From Zygosaccharomyces rouxii (lineage: Eukaryota > Ascomycota > Saccharomycetes > Saccharomycetales > Saccharomycetaceae), in the NCBI RefSeq assembly GCF_000026365.1, contig NC_012991.1:434001-498000 (forward strand): a DNA stretch of 64,000 nt. The letters run 5' to 3'. The notes under the pieces are model-generated. The model was not told the origin of the DNA. It worked only from the letters and a program-made list of their open reading frames with translations, and did not search any database. Shown piece after piece: positions 9,501 to 18,477 of the stretch; the stretch's first letter is position 1; each line of letters starts with the position of its first letter. A program made the translations under genes and the position numbers.

Positions 9501-10368
9501 TGATGATTTTATTAAGAAACCGTGTAATGCTGTGTTGGCATATTTTGTCAATTTAAGAAGACAATACACTACGACAAGAAGAAATATCGATTCCTTGATG
9601 GCCAGAGTCGCTCAAGTACCGGGGTCAGGCATAATTTTTGCCCTCTATTGGGCGCCCATAAAACACAATTTCAAAAGTGTTGGTAACAGACTTGGCCTGG
9701 CACAACAATCAACGGCATTGTATTTCATTGGGATGTTAGCTAATCTGGCATGCTACCCAGCGGAAAGGGATTATTTTTACGAGGAGTATAATGACAACGT
9801 TCATGGAATCGCGCCATTCTTCTTAGCATACATGACATTGGAACTACCACTCACAGCTTTTTCGTCATCCATATATGCAGTTTTCACGGTTCTAGTATGT
9901 GGGTTACCTCGAACCGCAGGTAATTTCTTTGCAACGATGTACTGTGCCTTTGTTATTATAGCATGTGGTGAAGCTCTAGGAATTATGACCAATACATTTT
10001 TCCGTAGACCAGGATTCGTGGTCAATTGCATTTCAGTGATTCTCTCCATTGGAACCCAATTATCTGGTTTGATGTCACTGCACATGTCCAGGGTGTTAAA
10101 AGGTATCAATTACCTAAACCCATTAAACTACACTTCCATGATCCTCATCAACTATTCTTTTCCCAGTGACATGAAATTAACCTGCGAAGACGGTGGGCGT
10201 AAACCGGATGGATCTTGTCAATTTTCCAATGGGCATGATGTGCTTCGAGAGTACGGACTCGTTAAGAATACCCAGAAATACTTGGGAATCATTATCTGTG
10301 TAATGATAATCTACAGACTTTTGTCATATTGGGTTCTCAAGGCCAAATTAGAATGGATCAAATGGTGA
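6556..10368 (+). CDS. Full-size ABCG-type ABC transporter, YOL075C orthologue
   Basis: This 1270-aa protein is a duplicated ABCG (White/PDR-topology) half transporter: NBD1-TMD1-NBD2-TMD2. Walker A motifs are GGSGSGKT (residues 55-62) and GPSGSGKS (about 705-712). ABC signatures are LSGGEKRR (about 167) and ISGGEKRR (about 818). Walker B segments FLDEPTTGLDA and LLDEPTSGLDS follow them, and H-loop HQPRSD/HQPRSE are intact, so both sites look catalytically competent, unlike PDR5-type transporters with one degenerate site. Hydrophobic blocks at about 350-620 and 1030-1265 are the membrane domains. It matches YOL075C (1294 aa), whose substrate is not established. It has no close partner gene here. 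Confidence 0.92.
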   Translation: MATTGLLENDISFVRAPPIALHARNVTISASKTNKVLVNSFSVDLPSGSVMAVMGGSGSGKTTLLNVLASKVSKGLQLDGEIHYALEDNSEHFNADTEASMAYLPQHDVLPARLTCRETLMIAADLKLKSSLEKKNEIVDQLLLELGLRDCANTLVGDARNRGLSGGEKRRLSVATQLVSNPSFMFLDEPTTGLDAYSAFLLVKSLKKLARDGQKSFIMSVHQPRSDIMFLLDSVCILSKGNVVYCGKTTEMIPYFDSLGYSVPHLVNPADYFVDLSSVDARTEYSKKKSQELVDQLVQQWDDHQSQMMRLVTFDTSRGIHPRNMAARVSFWKQVEVLTRRNIKLNSSDHFTLVATFTEPALVGAIMGWIFYKPNPNTQEGLRTLTSSLYATAVLQCYLYLLFDTYRLTEQDIILYDRERAEGIVSPASFMLARKLLLFWTDDIMMILIFVTISYFMIGLEVSAKKFFLHFSVVFLIQLSCSGLALFSVAISRDFAKASLVGNMSFTLLSLACGFFVNAKSMPVYVRWTKYIAFTWYGFGALVSNTYTDKLCHSSNKDQCEGNALIHSLGFWPHWRSLPFSILFCFALGNFGAALIMFYIKKVDIALQNEVKPSKTEDNDGLEGDRESSLDDTLQEIGVEKVEDLESKLSDFVPITVTLKNINLEVMASQLSKSPRHGWLQKKTKQILQDVNAVFKPGMINAIMGPSGSGKSSLLNLISGRSNSSLLVKFHSTGSILLNTNSISKEMFKSVCSYVSQDDDHLLASLTVRETFEFAAALRLHYMTSQQRRSKIDEILLALGLTHCENTVIGNEFVKGISGGEKRRVTIGVQLLNNSPILLLDEPTSGLDSFTSAAILEILENLCTEDGKTVIITIHQPRSELFQKFGHVLLLARSGRAAFNGSPNEMINYFANIGHVCPPYTNVADYFLDLISVNTQNEQNEMISRQRVESLLDNWRLKGNDIMEDPVLNWNEMSKGQFLGEYDDFIKKPCNAVLAYFVNLRRQYTTTRRNIDSLMARVAQVPGSGIIFALYWAPIKHNFKSVGNRLGLAQQSTALYFIGMLANLACYPAERDYFYEEYNDNVHGIAPFFLAYMTLELPLTAFSSSIYAVFTVLVCGLPRTAGNFFATMYCAFVIIACGEALGIMTNTFFRRPGFVVNCISVILSIGTQLSGLMSLHMSRVLKGINYLNPLNYTSMILINYSFPSDMKLTCEDGGRKPDGSCQFSNGHDVLREYGLVKNTQKYLGIIICVMIIYRLLSYWVLKAKLEWIKW

Positions 10369-10534
10369 TTTAAAAATGTTTAATTTGTAATATTTTTTAA
10401 AGTACGGCTGATATCAACTCATTGTTATGTATAGATGGCCTTAGTAGAAGCATGGGTGAAAACATAAAGGATACGACCAATAAAGCTCGAAAAAGGTACA
10501 AAGATATTTGAATTGTCAATTGAACGGGTGAAAG

Positions 10535-11089
10535 ATGTTGGACAGGAATTGGTTAAGATCTTTGGCATCTCTAGATGGTGCAACCAAGAATATCTTGAGT
10601 AGTTACGAATTTGACAAGGAAAGAAGCTCTGCTCTACCAAGATTTGATTACAACGACGCATTTGAGATCGGTAATGTGGCAAGAAATTTGGCTAAAGAAA
10701 CTTTCCCCAATAAGCCAGTGGTAATTGACATTTCATTGCCCAATGGACATGGTCTGTTCAGAGCCATTACTTATACTGGTAGCTCCTTGGATAACGATTA
10801 CTGGGTGGAAAGAAAGAGAAGAACCGCAATGAGATTTGGATGCTCGAGTTATTTTATGGGTCTTAAACTCAGAGAGGTAAAGAAATCTCCTGAAGATAAA
10901 TATTTCCTGGATTCGAAGGATTATGCTTTCCATGGAGGTGCAGTCCCCGTCTTCATTGATTCTTGTGAATTCCCCGTTGCATGTTTGACTATTAGTGGGT
11001 TAAAACAGTTTGAGGATCATTGGCTTGCCGTTCAAGCTATCAATGAATATTTGGCAAATAGCAATGAGAAAGATTTGGCTCTAGATTAA
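10535..11089 (+). CDS. HbpS/GlcG-like (UPF0303) protein, YBR137W orthologue
   Basis: The 184-aa cytosolic protein belongs to the UPF0303/HbpS-like fold family. Conserved blocks include PVVIDISLPNGHGLFRA (about residues 66-82), YWVERKRRTAMRFG (about 94-107) and an FHGGAVPVFI segment near 136-145. It matches S. cerevisiae Ybr137w (179 aa), a homo-oligomeric protein reported to bind components of the GET tail-anchored protein pathway. The next gene leftward on the chromosome II track would be YBR136W, which is absent here; the following gene matches YBR138C. The ATG at 10535 is the only good start. It is convergent with the next gene, 110 bp away. Confidence 0.88.
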   Translation: MLDRNWLRSLASLDGATKNILSSYEFDKERSSALPRFDYNDAFEIGNVARNLAKETFPNKPVVIDISLPNGHGLFRAITYTGSSLDNDYWVERKRRTAMRFGCSSYFMGLKLREVKKSPEDKYFLDSKDYAFHGGAVPVFIDSCEFPVACLTISGLKQFEDHWLAVQAINEYLANSNEKDLALD

Positions 11090-11199
11090 TCAATAACTAA
11101 AATTGTTGTACTGAATAGAACTGAAAGGATATATGAAAATGCTATAGAATAAAAAATGAACGAATAAAAGACAAATGACTAGTTTTGAAGGATGTGAAT

Positions 11200-12570
11200 T
11201 TAGTTTGCATTTTTGTATTTTCTTACTAAGAAATGGGGCAAAAGTCCACTTACTCTCCATCTCCATCTAATCTTCTTCTTGGCTTCTATGAACCAAGTCA
11301 TCGTGCTAAAATCCATTGATTTGTCCAAATGGGTATCATCGTCTCTCATACTAGCCTGCAATTGCCATTGCAACCTAGAGATTAATTCTTGTGAAAAATT
11401 AGCCTTATTTCCCAATGGTTGTGGACTATTGTCGGTTAATTGTACTGCGCTATCCATGCTACTCATGGAGGAATTTTTTGAACTTTCACAGGAAGATTCG
11501 AATTCGTATTCTTCAAAAATCTTGGCAGCCTCTTCGTACTTCTCAGTACATTTTCCACATACGATTTCTTTGAAATCGCTTCGATCAGCAAGTAATGAAC
11601 TCACTTCATAAAGTAGACTTTCACATATGACACACTTCCTTAATTTAGTATCCTTTGCGATGTGAAACAAATACTTGTCATGCTCCTGTTGTGGGTTAGG
11701 TTTGATTAAACCTTCTAAAATATCTTTAACGTTATCTGCAATGTGATTGGGTTCATCATGATAAGAATCTACCGCGTTATTATCATTAATGTTGTCATCT
11801 AAAATATGAGGAACAAGTGTTACTGATGATGCCGCGGTTGCACATCTATCTGCGTTCTTCCTCAATTTCAAAGGTACATGCATATCAAGGTTCCGGCTCA
11901 TCTTGTTCTTGAGATTAGACACAGAAACCTTTTTCTTGGCGAACCTTTTACTCTGATCATCATTACTTGGCGGAATATAATCCTCTACCATGACTATAGG
12001 ATGCCCAGCATCCTCTTCCTCTTTCTCTTCTTCTTCTCCCTCTTCTTCCTCGTGTGCATACCTTTTGGATACACCATAACTAATCCTTCTATTGAAAGTG
12101 TCATTATGAATACGCATTTCATGAACTGGATTTAATTTTGATCTTTTTCTTGGTGGTATATCCCTACTGATGGGGGGTGGTATAGGTAAACTTGTCAAGC
12201 TATTCTCATCTAATAAGTCCAGCTTAGAAATGGATTGATGCAATCTTGATGGGATCCTTGGCTTGGCCCCCATCAGTTGAGCATGTCTTTTCCTTACATG
12301 CAAAAACTTTTGATGTCCTGAATCATTATTCTTGGTTGGTGTGCTGTTACTGTCGAATTCAAACTCTTTACCGTCGAATTGCCAACCTAGAAAGGATCCA
12401 CCGACGGTGCCTTCACTCTTGAGAAATGTAGGTGTGACTGGTCTTGTGAACATATTGTTGAAGCTATCATTGGTAACATTGCCGCTACCATTTCCAGATG
12501 AGGATGATATCAAAGAAAGTGAATTAGAATCAATGGGTTCAAGTACCCTCGACTGTGGGAAATCTTCCAT
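11200..12570 (-). CDS. HDR1: YBR138C/HDR1-like protein of unknown function
   Basis: The 456-aa product starts at the ATG at 12570 (MEDFPQSRVLEP); the frame upstream lacks an ATG. Most of the protein is low-complexity and basic/serine-rich, with an acidic run of Glu around residue 180. The C-terminal third holds two Cys pairs, CVICES and VCGKC about 30 residues apart, that look like a small zinc-binding knuckle, followed by a short WQLQAS...TWFIEAKKKIRWRWR block that is probably the conserved core. The symbol rests mainly on its position between the YBR137W homologue and ATG42 (YBR139W). A molecular function is not known to me. Confidence 0.62.
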   Translation of the reverse strand: MEDFPQSRVLEPIDSNSLSLISSSSGNGSGNVTNDSFNNMFTRPVTPTFLKSEGTVGGSFLGWQFDGKEFEFDSNSTPTKNNDSGHQKFLHVRKRHAQLMGAKPRIPSRLHQSISKLDLLDENSLTSLPIPPPISRDIPPRKRSKLNPVHEMRIHNDTFNRRISYGVSKRYAHEEEEGEEEEKEEEDAGHPIVMVEDYIPPSNDDQSKRFAKKKVSVSNLKNKMSRNLDMHVPLKLRKNADRCATAASSVTLVPHILDDNINDNNAVDSYHDEPNHIADNVKDILEGLIKPNPQQEHDKYLFHIAKDTKLRKCVICESLLYEVSSLLADRSDFKEIVCGKCTEKYEEAAKIFEEYEFESSCESSKNSSMSSMDSAVQLTDNSPQPLGNKANFSQELISRLQWQLQASMRDDDTHLDKSMDFSTMTWFIEAKKKIRWRWRVSGLLPHFLVRKYKNAN

Positions 12571-12793
12571 ATCTCTCCTGTGAGGGAACCAAGTGATTGG
12601 AAGGTTACAGGTCGACGGTAGAAGTTGAAGTTCACAGTTCAAATATAGTACCAGATATTTTTTTTTCTCCTTGCAAATTATCTATTCTGGTCTTGTTCGT
12701 AGTCTATTTCAGTAATAAGAGCTCTTAAAGGCGATGATGTTTATATAATACCTAGAAAGGAATACAGATAAGCATAAAATGATTTTATTCCAA

Positions 12794-15163
12794 CTATAGA
12801 TTTCTTACGGTTTTAAGCACTGTGAGTAGTGGAGATTGTAGACTTGACGAGCTTAATGGTACATAACCAAGCCTATCGAGCAGTGCACCGTTCGAGCCCT
12901 TTTTCAAATCTTCACAGGTCTTCACCAACTGGCTTGTGTATTCGTTATACAGTTGGTCGCATTGATCTCTTAACTCACGAATCTGGCTCTTGATCAGTTG
13001 TTTTAATTGCTTATCTTTTATTCTTTTGAAATTGTCTAGGGTCTTAAGAGTGGATAGCTTGGTCAAGTAATCATGGGTCAACCTCCAAGAAAAGTTAGTA
13101 ATAGGCTCAGCATGATTCAGCAAACCACTCAATTGAGCACCATCATTTTTGTACAAGTCGTAGAAAACCTTAAATGTCCAAACCTCCATAGGACTTAGGC
13201 TTGCATGTAAAGTTGCTTCCAAATCTCTTCCGTTCAAAGTTCTGTTCAAGAATTCATCCACTCTAGAGTCTTGTTGTGCTGATGGTACGAGTTCAATGAT
13301 GCTTTCCAAGACAGTTTTCAAAGAGATGTAGTCTTGGTTAATATCCAAGAACTTTAGAGCTGATGGTAAAGATTTGGGATCGATATCAGTACCCAAGATG
13401 GCCCAATCTCTATTATCAGAAAATTCTTTATCATCACCGACTAATTCCAGCTCTCTTTGAGATCTGGTCAACTGACTCCAAAGCGCTTGTCTCTTATCAT
13501 TACAAAGACGTGCCAATTGGAATTCTTCTAAGAGATTCATCCACTTCATATCGGACTTAACCATTCGATTTTTAAATTCAAACATACCTAAGAGCTTAGA
13601 GTATGCTCTCCTCTCCATGGCAATGTGAATGAATTGGGGTAGTCTGTGACCAGAAACGCTGTACAACTTGTAATTATTAGTTTGGAATTTCCTCAAATAA
13701 TCATGTTCTTTCTGGGGGAAAAGTGTTGCAAATCTGGAGTATAGGATGAAATTAACAGAATCGTTCTGTAAATTTTTAACTTTTAAATCCAAATATCGAG
13801 AATATGCCGCTGGGACCAATCCTAAATGCATATAGAGCACAATAATCCATACGCTTGTCTCATAATTAAATGGATCACCGTTTTGGTAGTTCTCCAGTAT
13901 GGAAAGCGCCAAAAGAACATTGTTCAATGTAGGTTCTTTTCTAATAACCAGATCATGAACCACATCCATTATGAAACCAGATAAAGTTGAGTAATCATTC
14001 TTGGCCTGATTCACCAGGGTTGATTTGTGATTTTGGAATGCAGTAATGGAATCTGTTGGCAAGCATCCCAGTCTAAATGCATTAGAATCGTGGATCACAT
14101 CGCGTGGCTCACAACTTTGGAATACTTCTTCAACCATTTGTGGGTTCAATTGATTCTTAAAATGAGATAAATCATGGGGACAACAGGGTTTGTTGTGATA
14201 TTTTGACAAGTAGTAAGTTAGTGATTCTCTCCCGATTTCAGTATCGAATTTTAAATCGATTTCCAATCGACATAATCTCGTGTTTCTGGAATCGCCCACC
14301 AGTGAATCCACCAATTGTATAACATCTTTTTTATCCCAGCTTAAGTTGTGAGTCGCTTCACTCAACTTGCATAGCAATTCGTAATCGTCAATTCGGTTCA
14401 GCATTGATTTACAAGCTTCTAGCATTTGTGCATCGTCACTAATGTGTTTTATCAAGAAATTTTTACAGTACAAATCCAAAGATTGGTTCAACTGAGGCCA
14501 GATTGCAGCTACAATTTCCTTAGACTTGTCGTTGAACAATTCTTGGCACACATAGCAATAAACAATAATCTCTTGGGTAGATTTAAATGGCTTTTGTGAT
14601 TCCAATGATCTAAGTGCTAGTTGAGGTAACAATTTCTCTTCGGCTGCATTAACTTTACTTTTTTGGAACTTAAACAGTGCTACTGTGCATATTGCGTACC
14701 AAAATGTGTAATCCCTGGATAGTATACTTTGAGTCGTACCGTTATCATTATTCCATTTTGCCATCTGTTGGCAAGCCCTAGCCATCATTTTATAATTTCC
14801 ATCGTCTAGGGACTTGCAAAACCATTCGTATGCCACGTCAAAATTTGGATATTTGAAATTGGCCCTCTCATAAACGTGCAATGCCTCGTCATATCTCTGC
14901 ATCTCCAGAAACATGTCGTGTAGCAATTTTAACGATCTTAAATCGCTTGTAATTTGGGTTCCTTGTAATCCAAAGAATTGACCCAAACTTGAATCGTAAT
15001 TAAATTTGCTTGGAGATTGTCTGTACTTCACATAAGTCTCTAAAACCCAAATGTATGTTGAATTTGGGTATTTCTTCTTCCAATCACTAATTTTGGCATT
15101 ACATGCCTTAAAGTTGGTCTTTTGAATCAGCTGGAAAATCTCTTGTTCAAATTTATCACCCAT
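12794..15163 (-). CDS. MDM20: NatB N-terminal acetyltransferase auxiliary subunit Mdm20
   Basis: Non-catalytic ribosome-anchoring subunit of NatB, which with Nat3 acetylates Met-Asp/Glu/Asn N-termini, including those of actin and tropomyosin. The protein is helical throughout with TPR-like repeats in the N-terminal half (YDEALHVYERANFKYPNFD near residues 91-109) and conserved LSYYLSKYHNKPCC-type and FNYETSVWIIVLYMHLGLVPAAY segments. I chose the ATG at 15161-15163 (MGDKFEQE), giving 789 aa against 796 in S. cerevisiae. The seven extra upstream codons begin with TTG. The C-terminus ends in VRNL as in the family. It diverges from BRX1, and both share an RRPE/PAC-rich spacer. Confidence 0.93.
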   Translation of the reverse strand: MGDKFEQEIFQLIQKTNFKACNAKISDWKKKYPNSTYIWVLETYVKYRQSPSKFNYDSSLGQFFGLQGTQITSDLRSLKLLHDMFLEMQRYDEALHVYERANFKYPNFDVAYEWFCKSLDDGNYKMMARACQQMAKWNNDNGTTQSILSRDYTFWYAICTVALFKFQKSKVNAAEEKLLPQLALRSLESQKPFKSTQEIIVYCYVCQELFNDKSKEIVAAIWPQLNQSLDLYCKNFLIKHISDDAQMLEACKSMLNRIDDYELLCKLSEATHNLSWDKKDVIQLVDSLVGDSRNTRLCRLEIDLKFDTEIGRESLTYYLSKYHNKPCCPHDLSHFKNQLNPQMVEEVFQSCEPRDVIHDSNAFRLGCLPTDSITAFQNHKSTLVNQAKNDYSTLSGFIMDVVHDLVIRKEPTLNNVLLALSILENYQNGDPFNYETSVWIIVLYMHLGLVPAAYSRYLDLKVKNLQNDSVNFILYSRFATLFPQKEHDYLRKFQTNNYKLYSVSGHRLPQFIHIAMERRAYSKLLGMFEFKNRMVKSDMKWMNLLEEFQLARLCNDKRQALWSQLTRSQRELELVGDDKEFSDNRDWAILGTDIDPKSLPSALKFLDINQDYISLKTVLESIIELVPSAQQDSRVDEFLNRTLNGRDLEATLHASLSPMEVWTFKVFYDLYKNDGAQLSGLLNHAEPITNFSWRLTHDYLTKLSTLKTLDNFKRIKDKQLKQLIKSQIRELRDQCDQLYNEYTSQLVKTCEDLKKGSNGALLDRLGYVPLSSSSLQSPLLTVLKTVRNL

Positions 15164-15271
15164 TGCAAATCTTAAAGTGGTCAATGGGACGTCAATGGAT
15201 CTCTAATTGTCTAATACGGGGCCCTTTATCTTGTAGTTGTTCGTTTGTTGGTAACGTTCCCAATGACAAGT

Positions 15272-15312
15272 TGAAAAATTTTGATGCGATGAGATGAGAT
15301 GAGCTTGATGAG
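15272..15312 (+). promoter_or_regulatory. RRPE plus repeated PAC motifs between MDM20 and BRX1
   Basis: TGAAAAATTTT (15272-15282) is followed directly by GCGATGAG (15286-15293) and three further GATGAG units to 15312. This is a textbook ribosome-biogenesis promoter, 69-109 bp before the BRX1 ATG. It also lies 109-149 bp before MDM20. Confidence 0.8.
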
Positions 15313-15380
15313 AAGAACAATTCACTATACCAGTACAATCGTAGAAGGATAATCAACCATCTTAAGCTATCTGGATTACC

Positions 15381-16241
15381 ATGTCTTCTATTTACAAGGC
15401 ACTAGCCAATCCCAAGTCTAAGGAGAAGTCTGAAAAGACCCATATGAACAGACAGAGGGTCCTATTAATCACATCAAGAGGTGTCAACTACAGACATCGT
15501 CATTTGATTCAGGATCTCTACTCACTGCTACCACACTCTAGAAAGGAACCCAAATTGGATACTAAGAAAGACTTGCAACAGTTGAACGAGATCGCAGAAC
15601 TATACAACTGCAACAATATCCTATTTTTTGAAGCTAGAAAGCATCAAGATTTATACCTATGGATGTCTAAACCACCTAATGGACCTACCGTGAAATTCTT
15701 CGTTCAAAATTTACATACCATGGAGGAATTAAATTTCACTGGGAATTGCTTGAGAGGTTCAAGACCAATCCTTTCATTTGATCATAAATTTGACGAATCT
15801 CCACACTACCAGTTGATTAAAGAGCTGTTGTTGCACAATTTTGGTGTACCACCACAGTCAAGAAAGACCAAACCATTCTTTGACCATGTAATGTCATTTA
15901 GCATCGTGGATGATAAGGTTTGGGTTAGAACTTTTGAAATTTCTCATTCCGCAAGAAACACTGAAGAATACCAAGAAGAGCAAGAAGACATATCGTTAGT
16001 AGAAATCGGACCTCGTTTCGTAATGACCGTCATCCTTGTACTTGAAGGTTCATTTGGTGGACCCAAGATCTACGAGAACAAGCAGTACGTCTCGCCAAAC
16101 TTCGTTAGAGCTCAATTGAAGCAACAAGCAGCTCAACAGGCAAGAGATAGATCTGAAGCTGCCATTCAAAGGAAGATTAGAAAGAGGGAGAACGTTTTAG
16201 CGGCTGACCCACTTTCAAATGAAGTTTTGATGAAGGAATAA
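15381..16241 (+). CDS. BRX1: 60S ribosome assembly factor Brx1
   Basis: Nucleolar protein needed for 27S pre-rRNA processing and early 60S assembly, working with Ebp2. The 286-aa sequence (S. cerevisiae 291) is a Brix domain from about residue 22 to 230: RQRVLLITSRGVNYRHRHLI, then LFFEARKHQDLYLWMSKPPNGPT and SFSIVDDKVWVRTFEI. A Lys/Arg/Gln-rich tail follows. The ATG at 15381 matches the family start. Its promoter carries RRPE and PAC motifs, consistent with coordinated control with BMT2, MAK5 and REX4 in the same window. It corresponds to YOL077C and is followed, convergently, by ATP19 (YOL077W-A). Confidence 0.96.
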   Translation: MSSIYKALANPKSKEKSEKTHMNRQRVLLITSRGVNYRHRHLIQDLYSLLPHSRKEPKLDTKKDLQQLNEIAELYNCNNILFFEARKHQDLYLWMSKPPNGPTVKFFVQNLHTMEELNFTGNCLRGSRPILSFDHKFDESPHYQLIKELLLHNFGVPPQSRKTKPFFDHVMSFSIVDDKVWVRTFEISHSARNTEEYQEEQEDISLVEIGPRFVMTVILVLEGSFGGPKIYENKQYVSPNFVRAQLKQQAAQQARDRSEAAIQRKIRKRENVLAADPLSNEVLMKE

Positions 16242-16309
16242 CTGAGTGATTTGCAGCTAAAGAATGTATAATATAGATTTTTAGAATGTATGTATATATC
16301 TACATGAAT

Positions 16310-16513
16310 CTAGTGTTCGGCCTTTGAATGCTGTTCGACATAGTTCTTGATGAATTTTTCCTCATCAGCAGAAGAAGCAGCAAAATCCAAAGTTTGTGGT
16401 TGCTTCTTGGCAAATGGATTGGGTACCGCTAAAAGTGCGACCAATGAAAGAGTAGCAAGTGAGATTTGGTGTGGTTGAACTGTTCTACCCAAAATGTGAT
16501 AAGCGTTACCCAT
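16310..16513 (-). CDS. ATP19: Mitochondrial F1Fo ATP synthase subunit k
   Basis: Small inner-membrane subunit associated with ATP synthase dimers. The 67-aa protein (S. cerevisiae 68) begins MGNAYHILGRTVQPHQ, has one hydrophobic segment (about residues 18-33, LATLSLVALLAVPNPF) and a short charged C-terminal tail. No cleavable presequence is apparent, as in the family. It lies 68 bp from convergent BRX1, mirroring YOL077C/YOL077W-A. A TTATTGGT motif upstream on its strand (separate entry) suggests HAP-complex control. Confidence 0.93.
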   Translation of the reverse strand: MGNAYHILGRTVQPHQISLATLSLVALLAVPNPFAKKQPQTLDFAASSADEEKFIKNYVEQHSKAEH

Positions 16514-16892
16514 ACTGAAGCTAATTAACTATACAATGTTCTCTTCTTTCTTCTCGAGAGTGTTAAAAAGACGGTCAAAGCTGCTCGAACTCGCCTTTAA
16601 CTATACAAGAGCATGTTGAAAAATTGTAGACCAATAAGAAAAGTTCAAATTAATGACTAAAAATACGTAGTAATTAGCATATATTTCGTAGTTTCAGAGT
16701 TCCAAGAACTTGCTAATTAAAGATTGCGGTATTAGGTTTCATATTCAGCTTGTGAACCTTTCTCTTTAGTACTTAGGAGGTCATGAGATAAGGAGTTGCA
16801 ACCCAGAACTTTCTCTATATAAAGGAGCAATTGTGGCCATTTACAAGGGGAGAGGTACTTTTAATAGTAACTATAACGAAAGATAAGCCAAG
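16514..16892. promoter_or_regulatory. Divergent ATP19/ATG42 promoter region
   Basis: This 379-bp region holds a canonical TATA box TATATAAAG (16816-16824) about 70 bp before the ATG42 start, and two GATAAG motifs (16787-16792 and 16882-16887) that could bind GATA-type nitrogen regulators. The CCAAT box is listed separately. GATAAG motifs are common by chance. Confidence 0.55.
16630..16637 (-). promoter_or_regulatory. HAP2/3/4/5-type CCAAT box upstream of ATP19
   Basis: The minus strand reads TTATTGGT, matching the TNATTGGT consensus for the respiratory HAP complex. It starts about 117 bp before the ATP19 ATG. The match is short, and the assignment is by position and gene function. Confidence 0.5.
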
Positions 16893-18428
16893 ATGAAGCT
16901 AATAACTGTCTTATCTACTCTTGCAGGTGTATCCCAAGCAGTTTCACTGTTCGAAGGGAATTGGCTGGGTGAATTTGAATCCAAGCTACAGTCACCTAGG
17001 AACATTTACCAAGAGGTCACCAAGGGATTTTCACACCGTTGGGATTCTGTGCAGGTTCTAGAGTCGCCCATCGATCCAAGTTATTCTCTAAGGATTAAAG
17101 AAGTGGATCCTGCTAAACTGGGCGTGGACACTGTTAAGCAATGGTCAGGTTATTTGGATTACGAAGATAGTAAGCATTTCTTCTATTGGGCATTTGAAAG
17201 TAGGAACGATCCTTCAAAGGATCCTGTAATTCTGTGGCTCAACGGTGGCCCTGGCTGTTCATCCTTTACTGGACTATTGTTCGAATTAGGACCTTCGCAA
17301 ATTGGGCCTGAAATTAAGCCAATTCACAACCCTCATTCGTGGAATAATAATGCAACTGTGATCTTCTTGGAACAACCGCTAGGTGTTGGTTTTTCATATG
17401 GTGATGAAAAGGTTACCAATACCAGAGCTGCTGGTAGGGACGTCTACATCTTCTTGGAATTATTCTTCGAAAAGTTCCCACATTTGAGATCGCATGACTT
17501 CCACATTGCTGGTGAATCCTATGCTGGACATTACATTCCTCAGATTGCCCATGAAATCGTTATCGAAAATCCTGGAAGAACTTTTGACCTAACCTCTGTT
17601 CTTATCGGCAATGGTATTACCGATTCCCTGATTCAAAATGATTACTATCAGCCAATGGCTTGCGGTGAAGGTGGATATCCTCAACTTTTAACTGATGAAG
17701 ATTGTTCTACGATGGAGAAAAATACAAATCGTTGCCGTACGTTGAACCGTATCTGTTACGGTACAAAATCTAACATTGCATGTGTAGCTGCTACTGCATT
17801 CTGTGAATCTGTTACTGTGGGCACATTCCAAGAAAAAACTGGCTTGAATGTCTATGATATCAGGGGTCCTTGTGAGGATAATGATAGTGGCACCTGCTAC
17901 TTTGGTATGAATTATGTTGATGATTACATGAACCAAAGATACGTACAGGACGCGTTGGGGTCAGATGTACACAATTATACCGGTTGTAACGATCAAGTAT
18001 TCTTGGGATTTGCCCTAACTGGGGATGGTGCCAAGCCTTTCCAACAATATGTGACAGAACTGGTGGATTTAAACATTCCAGTCTTGCTCTACGCTGGTGA
18101 TAAAGATTACATTTGTAACTGGTTGGGTAATAAAGCTTGGTCTGATAAATTAGATTGGAGATACGGTGAAAAGTACGAATCTCTACCTCTAAAGGCCTGG
18201 AAAAGTCAAAGTACTGGTGAAAAATTGGGTGAAGTTAAAAACTACGGGCCTTTGACCTTCTTAAGGATTTACGATGCTGGACACATGGTTCCTTATGACC
18301 AGCCTGAAGCCGCTCTTGAAATGGTGAACGACTGGATTACAGGTTCTCATGATTTTGGGTACTCGGAAGAGAGGTTAGATGCTGAAGACTTATGGCTAGA
18401 AAAGCTTAAAGAAATATGGCTAGAATAG
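16893..18428 (+). CDS. ATG42: Vacuolar serine carboxypeptidase Atg42 (YBR139W type)
   Basis: Secreted/vacuolar S10-family carboxypeptidase related to CPY. Residues 1-17 form a signal peptide and a propeptide follows. The nucleophile is Ser209 in GESYAGHY, the catalytic Asp is Asp405 in AGDKD and His464 lies in GHMVPYD. The substrate-binding NGGPGCSS (118-125) and the Cys408 of ICNW are also present. Ten or more cysteines fit the CPY disulphide pattern. At 511 aa it is closest in length to YBR139W (508 aa). The position between the HDR1-like gene and IRA matches YBR138C-YBR139W-YBR140C, which separates it from PRC1. It likely acts with CPY in terminal vacuolar proteolysis, including of autophagic material. 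The promoter has a strong TATA box. Confidence 0.92.
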   Translation: MKLITVLSTLAGVSQAVSLFEGNWLGEFESKLQSPRNIYQEVTKGFSHRWDSVQVLESPIDPSYSLRIKEVDPAKLGVDTVKQWSGYLDYEDSKHFFYWAFESRNDPSKDPVILWLNGGPGCSSFTGLLFELGPSQIGPEIKPIHNPHSWNNNATVIFLEQPLGVGFSYGDEKVTNTRAAGRDVYIFLELFFEKFPHLRSHDFHIAGESYAGHYIPQIAHEIVIENPGRTFDLTSVLIGNGITDSLIQNDYYQPMACGEGGYPQLLTDEDCSTMEKNTNRCRTLNRICYGTKSNIACVAATAFCESVTVGTFQEKTGLNVYDIRGPCEDNDSGTCYFGMNYVDDYMNQRYVQDALGSDVHNYTGCNDQVFLGFALTGDGAKPFQQYVTELVDLNIPVLLYAGDKDYICNWLGNKAWSDKLDWRYGEKYESLPLKAWKSQSTGEKLGEVKNYGPLTFLRIYDAGHMVPYDQPEAALEMVNDWITGSHDFGYSEERLDAEDLWLEKLKEIWLE

Positions 18429-18477
18429 ATTTCCTGCTTTATGTAGTGAAAAGTAATTTATATTATTGACATGATTA

